DNA of 20,723 nt from an uncultured Bacilli bacterium (GCA_934162555.1 CAKPJE010000008.1:1-20723); one strand, 5' to 3'. Positions 1 to 7,213 are shown, counted from the first letter of the stretch. The notes: generated from the sequence alone by a model not told the origin. Numbers and translations are program-made.

Positions 1-823
1 AAGTAATAATATCATATTCATCGGTTATTTCTTTTGTTATTTTATGAATATAGCATTTTCTTGAATTAGCAAGTTTACTATATAGTATTGCTAGTTCTTT
101 TTTACATTTATAATAATTTTTACTTCCTTTTATTTTTCTTGCTAATTCTCTTTGTTTTCTTTTTATTCTTTTTTCATATTTTAATATATATTTATTGTTG
201 TCATAGGTTATTCCGTCTGATAATGTTAATAGCTTTTTTATTCCTAAATCTATTCCTACAATATTTTGAGGATTTACTTTTTCTATTTTTGCATTTATTT
301 CAAATAAAATTGATACATAGTATTTTCCTGATGATTCTTTTGAAATTGTAGCACTTTTAATTTTACCATTTATATTTTTTATATTTCTATAACCTTTTAT
401 TTTTACCCATTTTAATTTTGGTAATTTTACTTGTCTTTTTTCTAAATCTAATTCTATATTACAATATTTTTTATTTTTATAAATTCCGGTTACTGCCGAT
501 GTATTATAACTATTTTTATTATATTTACTTTTAAATTTAGGATATCCTCCAGTTTTATTAAATAATCTTTTGAAGGCATCTTCTAAATTAAATAAGGATT
601 GTCTTATTACAATACTATCTATTTCTTGTAAGAAAGGTGAATTATATTTTAATACATTTGTATAATCTTTTATATTATCATAAGATCCTGTATAACCATC
701 ATTTTTAATTTTATTTAAATAATAATTATACACATATCTACTGCAACCGAAAGTTTTATTTATAAAAATCTTTTGTTCATCAGTTGGATAAATTCTAAAT
801 TTGTATGCCTTATACATCAACAT
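1..823 (-). CDS. tnpB: TnpB (IS200/IS605-type RNA-guided nuclease), 3' part outside window
   Basis: An open minus-strand frame runs without a stop from an ATG at 823 to the window edge (274 codons), so the C-terminus is outside. The N-terminus (MLMYKAYKFRIYPTDEQ) is the typical TnpB/OrfB start, and near residues 188-205 the frame reads NIVGIDLGIKKLLTLSDG, the first RuvC segment, with the expected catalytic Asp at about 192. The later RuvC acidic residues and the zinc ribbon would lie beyond the window. TnpB proteins are RNA-guided DNA nucleases encoded by IS200/IS605 and IS607 elements and guided by an omegaRNA from the element's right end. No tnpA transposase is seen on the 5' side, so this may be a tnpB-only element. 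A second in-frame ATG at 817 is possible; a GGTGGTG sequence precedes 823. A decayed relative lies at 9091-9285. Confidence 0.93.
   Translation of the reverse strand, partial: MLMYKAYKFRIYPTDEQKIFINKTFGCSRYVYNYYLNKIKNDGYTGSYDNIKDYTNVLKYNSPFLQEIDSIVIRQSLFNLEDAFKRLFNKTGGYPKFKSKYNKNSYNTSAVTGIYKNKKYCNIELDLEKRQVKLPKLKWVKIKGYRNIKNINGKIKSATISKESSGKYYVSILFEINAKIEKVNPQNIVGIDLGIKKLLTLSDGITYDNNKYILKYEKRIKRKQRELARKIKGSKNYYKCKKELAILYSKLANSRKCYIHKITKEITDEYDIIT
654..685. repeat. 32-bp exact repeat shared with 9190-9221
   Basis: These 32 bases, inside the N-terminal coding part of tnpB, are identical to 9190-9221. Flanking sequence is also similar but diverged. This is the best-preserved block between the tnpB gene at the left edge and the decayed copy upstream of lysS, and it shows that the two elements belong to the same family. 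Confidence 0.9.
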
Positions 824-961
824 CACCACCCTTAGTACCAATGATATCATGTCTTTTAGTGAATAGCAATATGTTTTTTTGAATTTACAAATATTTTGAA
901 ATGTGGTTTGAATATTCTACATTTTTAGTATAATTTTTTTGTATGACTTTCCTATTATACA
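824..961 (-). mobile_element. Left end of the tnpB element
   Basis: This stretch between the tnpB start and the spoVAE terminator is non-coding. It is similar over nearly its whole length to 9286-9427, the corresponding flank of the decayed tnpB copy, so it belongs to the element and not to the host. It contains a 7-bp inverted repeat (GTATAAT at 928-934, ATTATAC at 954-960) that could be the subterminal hairpin recognised by TnpA. The similarity ends at about 961 in the A-run that is the U-tract of the spoVAE terminator. The exact end is an inference. Confidence 0.65.
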
Positions 962-985
962 AAAAAAAGAAAGTCTTACACTTTC
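961..985 (-). terminator. Intrinsic terminator of the spoVA operon
   Basis: On the minus strand a 6-bp stem (GAAAGT 980-985 region against ACTTTC at 969-974) with a 5-nt loop is followed by eight U (961-968). The stem begins at the last base of the spoVAE stop codon. Confidence 0.85.
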
Positions 986-1335
986 TAATCAATCGGTCTA
1001 AAAAACAAAGATAAAACAAAAGAAATTATTATAGCCGAAACAATACCCGACTGCGCAAGATCAAGCATTCCCATAAATAAACCCATAATACCAGCTTCAT
1101 TAAATTCCGTTAAAGCACCATGAATAAGTAAATGACCAAAACTAGTAATCGGAACGCTAGCTCCCCCACCAGCCCATATAATAATCTTATCATATAAACC
1201 AAAAGAATCTAAAAAAGCACCAATACAAACAAAAATAGAAGTAACATGCCCAGGAGTAAGTCTAGTATTATCAAGAATAATCTGACCAATCAAACAAACT
1301 AATCCACAAAAAATAAAAGCATTTAAATAAGTCAT
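985..1335 (-). CDS. spoVAE: SpoVAE, stage V sporulation membrane protein
   Basis: The 116-residue product is all membrane-spanning, with segments at roughly residues 3-22, 30-56, 62-85 and 88-112, and carries the family core PGHVTSIFVCIGAFLDSF together with GGGASVPITSFGHLL. It matches the SpoVAE (SpoVAEb) family in length and order. SpoVA proteins form the inner spore-membrane channel that takes dipicolinic acid into the forespore and releases it at germination. Its ATG overlaps the spoVAD stop by four bases (ATGA), so translation is coupled. It is the last gene of the operon and its stop codon touches the terminator stem. No spoVAF or gerA-type gene follows; the element's left end begins directly after. 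Confidence 0.94.
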   Translation of the reverse strand: MTYLNAFIFCGLVCLIGQIILDNTRLTPGHVTSIFVCIGAFLDSFGLYDKIIIWAGGGASVPITSFGHLLIHGALTEFNEAGIMGLFMGMLDLAQSGIVSAIIISFVLSLFFRPID

Positions 1336-2318
1336 TTAATAACCTCCAAACTAATAGCATGTGCGATTGACGGAATTGATAATTTCTGATTAACTAAAGT
1401 AGTATTATGTAAAGAACCAGTCCCAACAACTAATACCCTTTTCCATTTCCCCTCTTTCATCCTCTTAATAATATAACTATATAAAACAGCCATAACACAA
1501 GCAGGACCACTACCACCAGAATAAACATCTTGGTTATTCAAATCATAAATCATACAAGCAGTATCATCATAATTTTTTAAATCAATATTATAAGCCTCTT
1601 TCAAATAATCTTTTAGTATCTTTTTACCAATAACCCCTAAATCACCAGTAAAAATCATATCATAATAATTAATATCTCTACCAGTATCATGTAAATGCTT
1701 ATAAATAGTATCCCCAGCAGCACTAGCCATAACAGCACCCATATTATAAACATCCTTTTGGTTCATATCAGATACAGTACCAATAGTAGAAGACTCTATC
1801 CTAATATTGCTTTTAGTCCTACTAATTAAACCACTAACACCACCAGTTACCGTAAAAGTAGAACACTTAGGCTTAGGACCACCATATTCAACAGGATTTC
1901 TAAACTGTTTCTCAGCACTATTATTATGCGAAGAAACACTACAAATAATATTCTTAGATCCTCTTTCAATCATATTTGAACCAATAATCAAGCCCTCTAT
2001 TCCAGAAGCACAAGCATTATATACTCCTAAAAAAGGTATCTTAATTCTTGAAGCAACAACATTTGAACTAATCAATTGATTAAGTAAATCACCCGAAATA
2101 AATAAATCAATTTTATCTTTTTTAATACCATATTTAGATAATACTAAATCAACACTTTTCTCAAGAATTAACATCTCAGCTTGTTCCCAAGTCTTTTCAC
2201 CAAAATACAAATCATCATAACTATAATCAAAATATCCTGCTAAAGGACCCTTCTTTTCATATGGTCCAGTTATTACACTAGTTTCTAATAAATATACATT
2301 TTCATATTGCTGTGTCAT
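1332..2318 (-). CDS. spoVAD: SpoVAD, dipicolinate-binding subunit of the SpoVA channel
   Basis: The 328-residue protein has the thiolase-like fold of SpoVAD: SVITGPYEKKGPLAGYFD near the start, GVYNACASGIEGL with the conserved Cys at about 103, and late glycine motifs (SGGSGPACVMAV, VGTGSLHN). In B. subtilis SpoVAD binds dipicolinic acid and is a peripheral subunit of the SpoVA complex. A longer reading from TTG at 2330 is possible, but the ATG at 2318 is preferred because GGAGGG sits five bases upstream. That ribosome-binding site overlaps the end of spoVAC, and the two genes are separated by one base. It overlaps spoVAE by four bases. The protein looks complete and unremarkable. Confidence 0.95.
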   Translation of the reverse strand: MTQQYENVYLLETSVITGPYEKKGPLAGYFDYSYDDLYFGEKTWEQAEMLILEKSVDLVLSKYGIKKDKIDLFISGDLLNQLISSNVVASRIKIPFLGVYNACASGIEGLIIGSNMIERGSKNIICSVSSHNNSAEKQFRNPVEYGGPKPKCSTFTVTGGVSGLISRTKSNIRIESSTIGTVSDMNQKDVYNMGAVMASAAGDTIYKHLHDTGRDINYYDMIFTGDLGVIGKKILKDYLKEAYNIDLKNYDDTACMIYDLNNQDVYSGGSGPACVMAVLYSYIIKRMKEGKWKRVLVVGTGSLHNTTLVNQKLSIPSIAHAISLEVIK

Positions 2319-2319
2319 T

Positions 2320-2760
2320 TTACCCTCCAAACACCAAAGCTCTTACAATACCAAATACATAAGCCGAAACAATCCCAAATAATATAACCGTTCCTGCAAG
2401 CTTAAATATATTCGCACCAATACCAGTTACTAATCCTTCTTTTTTATACTCTAAAGCAGCACTTTGTAAAGAATGTGCGAATCCTGTTATTGGTATTAAT
2501 AAACCACTCCTAGCAAAACTAACCATTTTATCAAAAAAGCCCAAACAAGTTAATAAGCATCCAACAAATATTAATGTTATTATCATATAAGTAGATGCTA
2601 TTTTAGATGGTATATCAAATACATAAGAATAAAAATCAATAAGTAAATTACCAATCATTCCCATTAATCCACCTACTATAAATGCTATAATACCATTTTT
2701 TAATCTGCTTTCTTTGACCTCATGTCTATCAACAATTTCTTGATATTTTTTAGTGTCCAT
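2320..2760 (-). CDS. spoVAC: SpoVAC, stage V sporulation membrane protein
   Basis: The 146-residue protein has a short charged N-terminus (MDTKKYQEIVDRHEVKESRL) and then four or five membrane segments, with the family motifs FVGGLMG-like GGLMGMIGN, GFFDKMVSFARSG and GFAHSLQSAALEYKKEGLVTG. The length matches B. subtilis SpoVAC. SpoVAC acts as a mechanosensitive channel component for dipicolinate movement across the spore inner membrane. The start is secure: AGGAGG lies six bases upstream of the ATG. It is the first gene of the spoVAC-spoVAD-spoVAE operon; the spoVAA and spoVAB genes found between sigF and spoVAC in B. subtilis are absent. A SigG-type promoter precedes it. Confidence 0.95.
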   Translation of the reverse strand: MDTKKYQEIVDRHEVKESRLKNGIIAFIVGGLMGMIGNLLIDFYSYVFDIPSKIASTYMIITLIFVGCLLTCLGFFDKMVSFARSGLLIPITGFAHSLQSAALEYKKEGLVTGIGANIFKLAGTVILFGIVSAYVFGIVRALVFGG

Positions 2761-2777
2761 AAAATTCCTCCTAGTAG

Positions 2778-2806
2778 TATTATGGTATTATTATTTTTTT
2801 TCATTC
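2778..2806 (-). promoter_or_regulatory. Putative SigG (forespore) promoter of spoVAC-AD-AE
   Basis: On the minus strand GAATG (2802-2806) and CATAATA (2778-2784) are separated by 17 bases. This fits the published B. subtilis SigG consensus GHATR-N17/18-CATHHTA at every position. B. subtilis spoVA is a SigG operon. One caveat is that the expected start point falls at the AGGAGG ribosome-binding site, leaving only a very short leader. The spacer is extremely A-rich, so a chance match is possible. Confidence 0.6.
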
Positions 2807-2834
2807 AAAAAATCCTAGAAATTACTAGGATTTT
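2807..2834 (-). terminator. Intrinsic terminator after sigF
   Basis: A 10-bp perfect stem (AAAATCCTAG against CTAGGATTTT, loop of six at 2819-2824) is followed on the minus strand by U6. The sigF stop codon TAG is part of the 5' arm. The hairpin separates the sigF unit from spoVAC. It is symmetrical enough to act weakly on the other strand too. Confidence 0.85.
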
Positions 2835-3475
2835 AAATTAGTCTTTAATTTTGAAAGTATTTTTTTCTCCCTTCTAGAAACATCTACTTGATTAGTATTC
2901 ATTATAGATGCCACTTCTTTTTGAGCAAGACCATACATATATCTACTATTTATTAATGCTTTATCTTCTTTATTTAATTTTTTTAATTCTTCTTTTAAAG
3001 CAACTAAAGAAGAATAATCCATTTCTCTATCACCTATTACTTCATAGAGTGCTAGATCCTCTCCAACAATCGAATCTAAACTTACTGTAGTATTTATTTG
3101 CATTACTTCTTCATATTCATACTCAGAAATATTTAAAAACTCTATAACTTCTTTTTTAGTTGGGATTCGCATTAACTTTTGTGTGAGCAAAACACTTACT
3201 TTATCTATTTTGTATTTTAATGAAAGTAATTCTTTACTATATTTTATGGTTTTATTTTCATTTACTACTTTTTTCATTTCTCCTAATATATACGAATATG
3301 CATAAGTAGAAAACTTAACATTAAATGATGGATCAAAATTTTTGTATGCCATAACAAGTCCCATATAACCTGCTTGGTATAAATCATCTTTGTTTTTATA
3401 AAATCCAAACTTTTTAGCAAGTGATTTAACATATGGTCCATATTCATATATGATGTCATTTATATCTTTATTTAT
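2825..3475 (-). CDS. sigF: SigF-type sporulation sigma factor, start codon unresolved
   Basis: The frame encodes a sigma-70-family protein of the SigF/SigG type: region 2 (DDLYQAGYMGLVMAYKNFDP, then FSTYAYSYILGEMKK), region 3 (SLKYKIDKV... RIPTKKEVIEFL) and region 4 (KEVASIMNTNQVDVSRREKKIL). Its place directly before spoVA matches spoIIAC of B. subtilis, so SigF is preferred over SigG. SigF directs early forespore transcription. The homology begins about ten codons upstream of any usable ATG: the first ATG in frame is at 3364, inside region 2. Upstream the frame is open to 3541 but holds no ATG, GTG or TTG. AGGAGGG at 3476-3482 suggests initiation just downstream, possibly at ATA (3475 or 3463), so the coordinate given is an estimate. 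The first 30 or so residues of B. subtilis SigF have no counterpart. Confidence 0.85.
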   Translation of the reverse strand: MNKDINDIIYEYGPYVKSLAKKFGFYKNKDDLYQAGYMGLVMAYKNFDPSFNVKFSTYAYSYILGEMKKVVNENKTIKYSKELLSLKYKIDKVSVLLTQKLMRIPTKKEVIEFLNISEYEYEEVMQINTTVSLDSIVGEDLALYEVIGDREMDYSSLVALKEELKKLNKEDKALINSRYMYGLAQKEVASIMNTNQVDVSRREKKILSKLKTNLKS

Positions 3476-3480
3476 CCCTC

Positions 3481-3699
3481 CTATACTATAATTACATTTT
3501 TTTGTTTTTCTAAATACTTTATTTTTTTTAAACCATATTGATCATATTTTATATTAGATTCTATTAGTACATTAGAAAAACCATTATTTTTAATCAATTT
3601 TATTATGTCATCTAAATCTGAAATAGTTTCTTTTACTAAATCACCTCCTATAGATATTAGTAAAATTCCTTTCTTAAATGATGTATCAACCCTAAGCAT
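3481..3699 (-). CDS. Short SpoIIAA-like STAS protein (degenerate anti-anti-sigma factor)
   Basis: The 72-residue protein resembles the first half of SpoIIAA: a first strand pair (FKKGILLISIGGDL), a helix (SDLDDIIKLIKNNG), a strand (FSNVLIES) and then YDQYGLKKI where SpoIIAA has MDSSGLGVI. The serine that SpoIIAB phosphorylates is therefore not present, and the C-terminal half of the fold is missing (SpoIIAA is about 117 residues). Its position directly upstream of sigF supports the assignment, but sequence similarity alone is weak. The ATG at 3699 is chosen because AGGTGA lies five bases upstream; a GTG at 3708 overlaps that site. The stop TAG is immediately followed by GAGGG, the apparent ribosome-binding site of sigF. 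No spoIIAB gene lies between. Confidence 0.6.
   Translation of the reverse strand: MLRVDTSFKKGILLISIGGDLVKETISDLDDIIKLIKNNGFSNVLIESNIKYDQYGLKKIKYLEKQKNVIIV
3496..3503 (-). promoter_or_regulatory. A7 slippery run near the end of the STAS gene
   Basis: In the STAS reading frame the codons are CAA AAA AAT, giving the heptamer A-AAA-AAT, of the X-XXY-YYZ type used for -1 ribosomal frameshifting. A shift to -1 here, or one extra A from polymerase slippage, would enter the sigF frame, which is open from 3541 down to its stop. Function is an inference. Confidence 0.35.
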
Positions 3700-3729
3700 T
3701 TTGATCACCTATTTTACTTTATCACAGTT

Positions 3730-5220
3730 TTAGTGATTTGTTATAAATCCGACAAAAATAGAACTTTTTTTAATATTCCAATAATCGTGGTTTTTTTCAT
3801 CAATAACATATTTTAATTTTTTAATATACCTTTCATAATATTCTTTATCACTAGTATATTTATTATCTAAATAATCAATTGTTTTTTTATATTCTTTTAA
3901 TTCATTAAAACAACTATTTTTTAAATTTACTATTTTTTTATAGTTATTTTTATTTAGTTCATATATTTTTTTATTAGAATTTATTTCTTTATTTAATTGT
4001 TCTATTTTATTATTTAATTTATTTATTATAGTTTCAGATTCAGAAATTTCTTTTTCATATTTTGTTATATCTTTTAGATGCATTTTTATTTGTTTATTTA
4101 GTTCTTTTATTTTAATTTTATTATTTTTTTCTAAATTACTTATTTTCTTTTTTAATTCATTTATAATTTTATTTTTATTTTTTATTTTTTCTAAACTACT
4201 TTTTAATTCATTTATAGTTTTATCTTTACTTTCTACTGTAATATTTAATTCTTCTATTTTTTTATTTTTATTATTTAAATCATCATTCATATTCTCTAAA
4301 CTAGTATTTAGTTCATTTATAGTTTTATCTTTACTTTCTACTATAATATTTAATTCTTCTATTTTTTTATTTTTACCATCTAATTCATTTTTAATTTTTT
4401 CTAATTCTTCATCTTCTTTTATATCAACCACAACTTCAATTTCTTTTTCACATTCGCTAAAGATAAGTTTTAATTTATATTTACCATTTGTATTATAGTC
4501 AATATTGCCTTCATATCTTACAAATGTATAATTAGTATCAATAATATCTAAAATTTGTATATCTTTCCGATCAATTGTTTTTTTATAAAAGAAATAATTA
4601 ATTTTATAATCATTACTATCTTTATAAATAAAATCGTCATAACTTTCTTTAGCATATACACCATCTATCCTATTATAGTAAGTTTTATATTTTATTTCTT
4701 GATGATTTTTTAAATGACTAAATTTGTACTTACCACTTGTGTTTATTTTTTCTTGAGCTAAACCAGCATCATATAATGATCCTGTATTAGAAAAACTTAT
4801 TAATAAATCTCCACCTTCATAATTTATTTCAAGTTCAATATTTTTTAATAGTCTAGCCCCTTTCATATCAAGCATTATCAAACCACCAATATTCATACTA
4901 TGTATATCAGCAAACTGACATCTTGCTTTATATGTAACATTATTACCATTATCATATACTTTAATACTTTCAATAGAATCAATTGTTTTTCCTGTTTTAT
5001 TGTAAATATAAATATATCTACCACTTATTTCATTATAAGAATTAATATCAAAATACTCATCTGCAATATAATCATTATAGTCGATGTAGCTTTCAATATT
5101 TTTACTTTCACTTAAACTCATATAAGTAGAATCACTATATTTATACCACTTGTAATTGATATCAATTTCACTAGCATATACAGGCAATACTAGGAAAAAA
5201 AACAAAAAAATTATTATCAT
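3730..5220 (-). CDS. Secreted coiled-coil protein of unknown function
   Basis: I do not recognise a family. The 496-residue product starts with a signal peptide (MIIIFLFFFLVLPVYASE, cleavage expected after the VYA). Residues 20-260 form a probably beta-rich, Tyr/Asn-rich region with a short Ig-like end (YNTNGKYKLKLIFSECEKEIEVVVDI). Residues about 265-475 are a long, highly charged coiled coil of Lys, Glu, Asn, Ile and Leu heptads, including two near-identical 35-residue units. The last residues (SSIFVGFITNH) are not an anchor. The start is secure (AAGGAGG seven bases before ATG). It is the first gene of the unit that continues into the STAS gene and sigF after a 30-base gap, where B. subtilis has dacF and spoIIAA/AB. 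A SigA promoter precedes it. A sporulation role is only suggested by position. Confidence 0.85.
   Translation of the reverse strand: MIIIFLFFFLVLPVYASEIDINYKWYKYSDSTYMSLSESKNIESYIDYNDYIADEYFDINSYNEISGRYIYIYNKTGKTIDSIESIKVYDNGNNVTYKARCQFADIHSMNIGGLIMLDMKGARLLKNIELEINYEGGDLLISFSNTGSLYDAGLAQEKINTSGKYKFSHLKNHQEIKYKTYYNRIDGVYAKESYDDFIYKDSNDYKINYFFYKKTIDRKDIQILDIIDTNYTFVRYEGNIDYNTNGKYKLKLIFSECEKEIEVVVDIKEDEELEKIKNELDGKNKKIEELNIIVESKDKTINELNTSLENMNDDLNNKNKKIEELNITVESKDKTINELKSSLEKIKNKNKIINELKKKISNLEKNNKIKIKELNKQIKMHLKDITKYEKEISESETIINKLNNKIEQLNKEINSNKKIYELNKNNYKKIVNLKNSCFNELKEYKKTIDYLDNKYTSDKEYYERYIKKLKYVIDEKNHDYWNIKKSSIFVGFITNH
4190..4375. repeat. Two tandem 105-bp coiled-coil repeats
   Basis: The 81 bases at 4190-4270 and 4295-4375 match at about 77 positions with an exact 105-base (35-codon, five-heptad) period. 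Each encodes NKKIEELNI(I/T)VESKDKTINEL. High DNA identity suggests recent duplication of the coiled-coil unit. Confidence 0.85.
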
Positions 5221-5302
5221 ATCTTAACCTCCTTCTATATTTTTTTGTTTTTAATCAATCTTACATTATTTCTATCATACTTTCCCTCCTTTCTTGAAAT
5301 GT

Positions 5303-5331
5303 ACTATAGCAAATATAGAAATACTTGTAAA
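5303..5331 (-). promoter_or_regulatory. SigA-type promoter of the coiled-coil/STAS/sigF unit
   Basis: On the minus strand TTTACA (5326-5331) and TATAGT (5303-5308) are spaced by 17 bases. The expected start is near 5296, leaving a leader of about 75 bases. That leader holds a separate ribosome-binding site (AAGGAGGG) and a five-codon ORF (5261-5278, MIEIM) before the real gene. Confidence 0.55.
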
Positions 5332-5366
5332 ATGGGACTTTTCCTAAATTGGAGTCAAAAAAGTTT

Positions 5367-5398
5367 AAAAAAAAGGAAATTCGCCTTAGACGAATTTC
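5367..5398 (-). terminator. Intrinsic terminator downstream of argS
   Basis: An 8-bp perfect stem (GAAATTCG at 5376-5383 against CGAATTTC at 5391-5398) with a 7-base loop is followed on the minus strand by CC and U8 (5367-5374). It lies about 100 bases past the argS stop and ends the argS transcript before the promoter of the next unit. Confidence 0.85.
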
Positions 5399-5500
5399 AC
5401 CCTATTTTAATGATTTTACCCTTGAAAAAAGGAAATTACTACTTTTTTAATTTTTTTATTACTTTACATTAAAAGTGTAAAGAAAAATGTAATATTTCTA

Positions 5501-7213
5501 TTACATTCTCTCAACCTCATCGATCGCTAAAACATTAATTAATTCCTTAATATAACTATATACAATCTTAATAAAAGCAACATAAGAAGCCTTTACCTCA
5601 TTATTTTCTTCATTAACAATATTACAATTATTGTAGAATTTATTAAATAAACTACAAATTTCATACAAAATATCTGCAATATAATTAAGCGTATTTTCAT
5701 TATAACAAGCAGTTAAAGCATTAGAAACCTCAGTCAATTTAACTAGAACATTTCTCATTTCATCAGTATTAATAACAGATAACTCAGAATCCATATTAAC
5801 CTTATTCAAAATGGATTTAATTCTAACAATAGTATATAAAATATAAGGACCAGTTTTACCATCTAAAGAACTAAACTTAACTGTATCAAAAATATAATCA
5901 GTTTTTCTATAAGGCAATAAATCAGTATATTTAATAGTTGCAATCGTTAATTTTTCAATGATATCTTCTCTCTCACTACCCTTAATATCATCTTTAATCT
6001 TTTTAGAAATTTCATCTCTAACCAAATCAATTAATGTACTAAGCTCCATAACGCCACCATCACGAGTCTTATAAGGCTTACCATCAATACCATTAATTGT
6101 ACCAAAACCACTATGTACAAGCTCAGCCTTTTTAACAAGACCACTCTTATAAGCAGCTCTGAAAACTTGCTCAAAATATAAACCTTGTCTTTCATCAACG
6201 ACATATAAAATTTCATCAGGATCAAATCTTTTTACCCTTGAATAAATAGTTGCTAGATCTCTAGTTGCATAAATAGTCGCACCATCAGTTTTAATATATA
6301 AAAGTGGTGGCATTTCTTTCTTATCATCTTCTTTAGCAACATCCATTACCAAAGCCCCATCAGATTCATATAAATAAGGTTTCAATATTTCAGTAGTAGC
6401 AGGAATATCTTTAAAACTATCAAGTTCTCCCTCAAATAGATCGAAATGACAGTTAAGTTCTTTATATACTTTCTTTATTTCAACCTTTGAAACCTCAACC
6501 ATTTGTTTCCATAAATCAATATATACCTTATTACCCTTATCAATTTCAGCTGTAATTCTTCTAACCTCTTCCATTCTCTTAGGATCTTCTTTAGCAAGTA
6601 TACTAGCAAGTGGATACATTCTACCTAAATCCTTAGCAGTTATATTAAGTTTAGGATACTCTCCCTTATAATTCTCATCAAAATAAGGAAGTTCAGGATG
6701 TTCTATCTGTAATTGTGATATTAACATACCAGCTTGTCTACCTAAATCACCTAAGTGAACATCACTAATAACATTATTGCCAAATAAAACAAGTAATCTT
6801 CTTAAAGCTTCACCAATATTAGCAGATCTCATATGACCAACATGTAAAGCCTTAGCAGCATTTGCTCCCCCAAAATCAATTACTATAGTTTTTGGATCTT
6901 CTTTATCTACCATATCCATGAAACTCTTATTGTTAAAATAATCAATTAAATATTTATCACTAAATGACAAATTAATAAAACCTGGACCTTGAATATTAAC
7001 ATTAACAAATCTATCATCTAATTTATCTACTATTTTAGAAGCAATATCTCTTGGATTAGAATGATAAATAGAAGCCAAATTCATAGCAATATTAATTTGA
7101 TATTGACCAAATTCTTTTCTTGATGAAGGAACTAAGGAAACCTTATCAATTTCCATTCCCAAATCATTTATTATCTTTTTTAAATATAATTCATTTTCTT
7201 TTATTAAACTCAT
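5501..7213 (-). CDS. argS: Arginyl-tRNA synthetase
   Basis: This class I synthetase charges tRNA-Arg with arginine in the cytoplasm. The 570-residue product has the N-terminal tRNA-binding domain (ending GPGFINLSFS near 77-85), the HIGH motif as HVGH (124-127) within GGANAAKALHVGHMRSANIGE-like sequence, the catalytic core (DVHLGDLGRQAGML, 151-164), the KMSKS-equivalent KTRDGG (382-387) and an alpha-helical anticodon-binding C-terminus from about 455 to the end. The length is typical. The start is secure (GGAGG four bases before ATG). It stands alone between its T-box leader and a terminator, following lysS on the same strand. Nothing in the protein looks degenerate. Confidence 0.97.
   Translation of the reverse strand: MSLIKENELYLKKIINDLGMEIDKVSLVPSSRKEFGQYQINIAMNLASIYHSNPRDIASKIVDKLDDRFVNVNIQGPGFINLSFSDKYLIDYFNNKSFMDMVDKEDPKTIVIDFGGANAAKALHVGHMRSANIGEALRRLLVLFGNNVISDVHLGDLGRQAGMLISQLQIEHPELPYFDENYKGEYPKLNITAKDLGRMYPLASILAKEDPKRMEEVRRITAEIDKGNKVYIDLWKQMVEVSKVEIKKVYKELNCHFDLFEGELDSFKDIPATTEILKPYLYESDGALVMDVAKEDDKKEMPPLLYIKTDGATIYATRDLATIYSRVKRFDPDEILYVVDERQGLYFEQVFRAAYKSGLVKKAELVHSGFGTINGIDGKPYKTRDGGVMELSTLIDLVRDEISKKIKDDIKGSEREDIIEKLTIATIKYTDLLPYRKTDYIFDTVKFSSLDGKTGPYILYTIVRIKSILNKVNMDSELSVINTDEMRNVLVKLTEVSNALTACYNENTLNYIADILYEICSLFNKFYNNCNIVNEENNEVKASYVAFIKIVYSYIKELINVLAIDEVERM

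Noticed and set aside
88..351. 87-codon hydrophobic plus-strand frame
   Set aside because: Antisense of tnpB; the Phe/Leu-rich product comes from Lys/Asn codons on the coding strand.
3286..3459. An ATG-started frame at 3459 overlapping the 5' end of sigF in another frame
   Set aside because: It encodes no recognisable sequence, lies 16 bases from the Shine-Dalgarno and ends after a few dozen codons; the sigF frame carries all the homology.
4190..4375. Tandem repeats considered as a CRISPR or minisatellite
   Set aside because: Only two units, in frame, with a 35-codon period that fits coiled-coil heptads; they are coding repeats.
5462..5482. Inverted repeat CTTTACA/TGTAAAG just after argS
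   Set aside because: On the minus strand it is followed by an A-rich, not U-rich, stretch, so it is not a terminator; the real one is at 5367-5398.
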